Shown: in pieces, positions 5,467 through 7,553 of the stretch
Numbering within the stretch: the first letter of the stretch is position 1
How the letters are laid out: every line of letters starts with the position of its first letter
Translations under genes and position numbers: made by a program
The notes under the pieces: generated by a model
What the model was told of the DNA's origin: nothing
Databases searched by the model: none
Seen by the model: the letters and a program-made list of their open reading frames with translations, nothing else
Assembly: GCA_021798095.1 (NCBI GenBank)
Contig: JAJZYL010000061.1
Location: 1 to 7,553 of the forward strand
DNA from: an archaeon
Lineage (GTDB): Archaea; Thermoproteota; Nitrososphaeria; Conexivisphaerales; UBA164
Reading direction: 5' to 3'
DNA: 7,553 bases

Positions 5467-6447
5467 TTAGCTACCTGTTCGCCCATTATCTTCGTTATTT
5501 TCTACATCATATATGTATATCTTTCCTCTCATAGCAGACGCTATAGCGCCTATAAGTGATAGAATTGCGCTTATAATAAACGAAACCCTCAAAGCACCCA
5601 TAAATGGACTGGCTATGACCATTGGAAACCAGTGTTCACCGGTGATGGTTGCCATGGCCAACGAATTTGAGCTTATAGTCTGGACTACGGAGGAAGGTAG
5701 GGTAGATAGTATGGTTATCACTGGATTATAGCCCAAAAAGGCGGCAAAAAGTGCTCCTGTAGGAGGAATTCCAGCAAAATATTGAGATACCGGCTGTGGC
5801 AATCCTAGGTTGGTTAGTGCCGAAAGCAATGAAGCTGGCAGACTGCCAGCTAGCCAAATTATTATTATCGCAAAGAACATGCCCAAGCTCGCTGTCATTC
5901 CGGTGTTTTGAAGCGTAGACCTCATGCCTGATGCCGCGCCCCTTTGTTCAGGTGGAACCGAATTCATTATAGACGCCGTGTTTGGAGACGCAAACATCCC
6001 GCTTCCAACACCCATGAAAAAGAGTATAACACCAAATTCCCAATAGACAAAATCATATGGGAGCAAAGAAAGTGCTATGAATGAAGCCGCCGTTATCAAC
6101 ATGCCGGTTGTAGAAAGCAACCTCGCGCCGTGAGTATCAGAGAGCCAGCCGCTGATCGGGCCCATAACTATAAACCCAGCCATCATGGGTATCATGAATA
6201 TACCGGCCCAGAAAGGTGCACTTTGATATGAATATCCGTGAAGTGGAAGCCAAATGCCTTGTAATAATATGATTAACATTATCTGAACACCGCCCCTGCC
6301 TATTGCTCCAAGGAAGCCCGCAAGGTTTGCTGCAGAAAATATCCTTCTCCCGAATAATTCCAATCTAAACATGGGCTCCTTTATATGAACTTCGATAATC
6401 GGGAACGCAATTAGCAGAGCCGCCCCAAGCCCTAAGCTAATGATCAC
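5467..6447 (-). CDS. MFS transporter, DHA2 (14-TM) type, C-terminal part after an in-frame TGA
   Basis: This is the second half of a drug:H+ antiporter-like permease, in the same frame as the part at 6448-7167 and separated from it only by TGA. It carries about seven predicted membrane helices, beginning with SLGLGAALLIAFPIIEV. They include GVQIMLIILLQGIWL, FWAGIFMIPMMAGFIVMG, GVILFFMGVGSGMFA and, near the end, VSFIISAILSLIGAIASAM. The loop GPISGWLSDTHGARLL repeats the MFS loop signature (G-x3-D-x2-G-x-R), and NSVPPEQRGAASGMRSTLQN is typical of DHA2 proteins. A GTG directly after the stop (TGAGTG) could allow reinitiation, giving 326 residues, but no separate promoter is visible. The tail after the last helix is hydrophilic (NNEDNGRTGS). 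It could not transport alone; it needs the other half or readthrough. Confidence 0.85.
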   Translation of the reverse strand: MIISLGLGAALLIAFPIIEVHIKEPMFRLELFGRRIFSAANLAGFLGAIGRGGVQIMLIILLQGIWLPLHGYSYQSAPFWAGIFMIPMMAGFIVMGPISGWLSDTHGARLLSTTGMLITAASFIALSLLPYDFVYWEFGVILFFMGVGSGMFASPNTASIMNSVPPEQRGAASGMRSTLQNTGMTASLGMFFAIIIIWLAGSLPASLLSALTNLGLPQPVSQYFAGIPPTGALFAAFLGYNPVITILSTLPSSVVQTISSNSLAMATITGEHWFPMVIASPFMGALRVSFIISAILSLIGAIASAMRGKIYIYDVENNEDNGRTGS

Positions 6448-7167
6448 TCAAGGATCCCCCCACCCCATGATGGATCCACTATATGGGATAAGACCGTAGG
6501 TTATCGCTATAAGAAGTAATGATAGTCCGCCCGCAAACGTTAGGTTTCCGCTGTAGTCTATCTTAGCCTTTTTGGGTTTTACTATTTCCTTCAATTTTAG
6601 ATATGACCAGACAGTACCGGCTAGGCCTACTGGTACGCTTACAAGAAATATGTACCGCCAATTGATCACAGCCAATATTCCACCTAGGATCAGCCCTATC
6701 AAGCTACCAGCAAGGGCCGCTACTTGATTTAATCCTAGGGCCCTTCCCCTCTCGGTATGAGGGAAGGCATCGGTGAGTATAGCTGCGCTATTTGAAAAAA
6801 GGAAGGCTGCACCAAGGCCCTGAATTATCCTATATGCGATTATCAAGTTAGCAGCAAAGTCCCCCTTTCCAGGGGTAAGGAACAAAAGGATCGAGCCGGC
6901 GGTAAAGATGGCGAAGCCCATATTGTACAGACGAACTCTGCCATACATATCAGAAAGCCTGCCGAACGTTACAAGCATTGTAGCAGTAACTATGCTGTAC
7001 CCAAAGAGTATCCAGAGCAGATATGGGAAAGATGTCGGTAAAAGTGGATTTATAGCTATGCCTCGAAATATAGCTGGTAAAGAAATCAGAATTATTGTAC
7101 TATTTATGGATGCCATCAGTACCCCGAGAGTGGTATTGGATAACGCTACCCATTTGTACTGAACCAT
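6448..7167 (-). CDS. MFS transporter, DHA2 (14-TM) type, N-terminal part truncated by TGA
   Basis: This is the first half of an inner-membrane permease of the EmrB/QacA (DHA2) group, which exports drugs or other small compounds in exchange for protons. It has about seven helices over 239 residues. They include TM1 with NTTLGVLMASINSTIILISL, then motif A at GRLSDMYGRVRL (69-80), AYRIIQGLGAAF (111-122, the motif B Arg) and LAGSLIGLILGG (152-163, a motif C variant without Pro). NWRYIFLVSVPVGL (169-182) follows, a strong DHA2 marker. It ends GWGDP then TGA at 6448-6450. Relatives usually read GWGDPW here, so TGG to TGA is the simplest lesion. The break falls in the loop before TM8. I start at the ATG at 7165-7167, because it opens directly into TM1 and has a TATA box 23-31 bp upstream; a GTG at 7209 would add 14 residues. 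The full protein would have about 566 residues, a normal length. Confidence 0.87.
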   Translation of the reverse strand: MVQYKWVALSNTTLGVLMASINSTIILISLPAIFRGIAINPLLPTSFPYLLWILFGYSIVTATMLVTFGRLSDMYGRVRLYNMGFAIFTAGSILLFLTPGKGDFAANLIIAYRIIQGLGAAFLFSNSAAILTDAFPHTERGRALGLNQVAALAGSLIGLILGGILAVINWRYIFLVSVPVGLAGTVWSYLKLKEIVKPKKAKIDYSGNLTFAGGLSLLLIAITYGLIPYSGSIMGWGDP

Positions 7168-7189
7168 GAACTCGCACCCAATATCCTTG

Positions 7190-7198
7190 TTTATTAAA
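7190..7198 (-). promoter_or_regulatory. TATA-like box of the MFS gene
   Basis: The minus strand reads TTTAATAAA, 23-31 bp before the ATG at 7167, which fits a leaderless transcript starting at that ATG. It lies inside the reading frame that would begin at GTG 7209, which argues against that earlier start. Confidence 0.45.
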
Positions 7199-7209
7199 TA
7201 TATTCTCAC

Positions 7210-7433
7210 CTTAATGCATATCCTATTTTCATTATCATAGCTTTAGTTTCTTGATATTTTTAACATCTAGTTTTCTATTTATATCTATCGTCCATCACTT
7301 CTTTATTGTTGTATAAGTTGTGGTTGTCAATTATTGGAAGGAATGAATTTTTGATCAGTCAGCTCGTTAATTATTGAAGATCAGAATCTATCAGTTAATA
7401 ATAGCTTATCATGCTTAACATAAAATAATAATG
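7210..7433. other. AT-rich spacer between divergent genes, no gene seen
   Basis: I find no start-to-stop frame worth calling on either strand. AATTATTG occurs twice about 41 bp apart (near 7328 and 7369), and ATCAG occurs several times nearby, but without regular spacing or symmetry that would define an operator. The spacer presumably holds the promoter region of the leftward MFS gene and, at its right, that of the rightward ORF. Confidence 0.4.
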
Positions 7434-7517
7434 ATGGACAAACGGGCCCGGGGGAAGGCAATTACTAAAGTGTGCATTGAACTAATTAAAGTCTTTTATA
7501 CTTATGGAAATAAATAA
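7434..7517 (+). CDS. Very short ORF, 27 codons, possible start of a broken gene
   Basis: ATG at 7434 opens a frame reading MDKRARGKAITKVCIELIKV then FYTYGNK and TAA at 7515-7517. The same frame continues without another stop into the ATG at 7521 and to the window edge. The first half is basic and uses G+C-rich Arg codons (CGG, CGG, AGG-poor) inside AT-rich DNA, producing the local GGGCCCGGGGG island. It is either a chance frame, a leader peptide, or the 5' end of a gene interrupted by one TAA. I do not recognise a family. Confidence 0.22.
   Translation: MDKRARGKAITKVCIELIKVFYTYGNK
7494..7501 (+). promoter_or_regulatory. TATA box for the ORF starting at 7521
   Basis: TTTTATAC is centred about 24 bp before the ATG at 7521, the spacing expected for a leaderless archaeal gene, and lies within the end of the short ORF at 7434. 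It supports 7521 as a real start. Confidence 0.45.
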
Positions 7518-7520
7518 ATC

Positions 7521-7553
7521 ATGAAAAGGCCGATGCCACTCGGGTATATCTAT
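7521..7553 (+). CDS. Start of a rightward gene, truncated by the window edge
   Basis: ATG at 7521 opens a frame reading MKRPMPLGYIY up to the end of the window, with no stop. Only 11 codons are visible, so no family can be assigned. Support comes from the well-placed TATA box at 7494-7501. It is divergent from the MFS transporter. It is in frame with the 27-codon ORF just upstream, so the alternative is that both are pieces of one gene broken by the TAA at 7515. Confidence 0.4.
   Translation, partial: MKRPMPLGYIY

Noticed and set aside
5400..5470. Possible tRNA-like segment (GAATCC and paired stretches)
   Set aside because: No acceptor stem, anticodon arm or standard T-loop (GGTTCRAATCC) could be assembled on either strand.
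5513..5731. Plus-strand ORF of 72 codons, and another of 84 codons at 6908-7162
   Set aside because: Both are antisense to the MFS transporter, whose conserved motifs are on the minus strand.
6448..6450. TGA reassigned to Trp in this organism
   Set aside because: Intact genes (DUF72, the 69-aa ORF, the dehydrogenase) end in TGA and encode Trp with TGG, so TGA is an ordinary stop here.
7265..7375. Plus-strand open stretch translating to a hydrophobic 30-residue peptide
   Set aside because: It has no ATG start, lies in an AT-rich spacer, and is likely chance.

Overview
The window looks archaeal, most likely from a Thermoplasmatales-like euryarchaeon. The main evidence is a complete TATA-binding protein gene (185 aa, two direct repeats). 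In addition, most genes have a TATA-like box about 23-36 bp upstream of the start codon and no convincing Shine-Dalgarno site, as expected for leaderless or near-leaderless archaeal transcription. Codon use is rich in ATA, AGA and AGG, and the spacers are AT-rich. The lineage is inferred from protein style, not from a search.

Layout, left to right. 3-170 (-): a short ORF broken by one in-frame TAG. 361-1197 (-): intact DUF72/YecE-family protein. 1271-1480 (-): unrecognised 69-aa ORF. 1509-1894 (-): remnant of a decayed gene with several frameshifts. 1990-3450: an insertion-sequence copy with imperfect inverted ends and a candidate 8-bp target duplication (TTAAAAAA). Its IS4/IS1634-like DDE transposase (2116-3440, +) is inactivated by a nonsense codon and about six frameshifts. 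3466-4023 (-): tbp, convergent with the dead transposase. 4279-5160 (-): intact beta-hydroxyacid dehydrogenase. 5186-5350 (-): a Cys/His-rich relic resembling the C-terminal half of a rhodanese. 5467-7167 (-): a 14-TM DHA2-type MFS exporter split by one in-frame TGA, probably a mutated Trp codon. 7434-7553 (+): start of a rightward ORF or ORFs running off the edge, with a good TATA box before the ATG at 7521.

The intact genes are a general transcription factor, a metabolic oxidoreductase and a DUF72 protein. Each has its own promoter, and I see no operon or joint pathway. The rest is broken in various ways: a dead IS, two gene relics, and ORFs each cut by a single stop. I see no phage, CRISPR, toxin-antitoxin or defence cassette. 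The points that most merit a second look are the split transporter, the IS ends with a palindrome over the transposase TATA box, the double TATA element in front of tbp, and the number of single-stop lesions, which could be real decay or sequence error.
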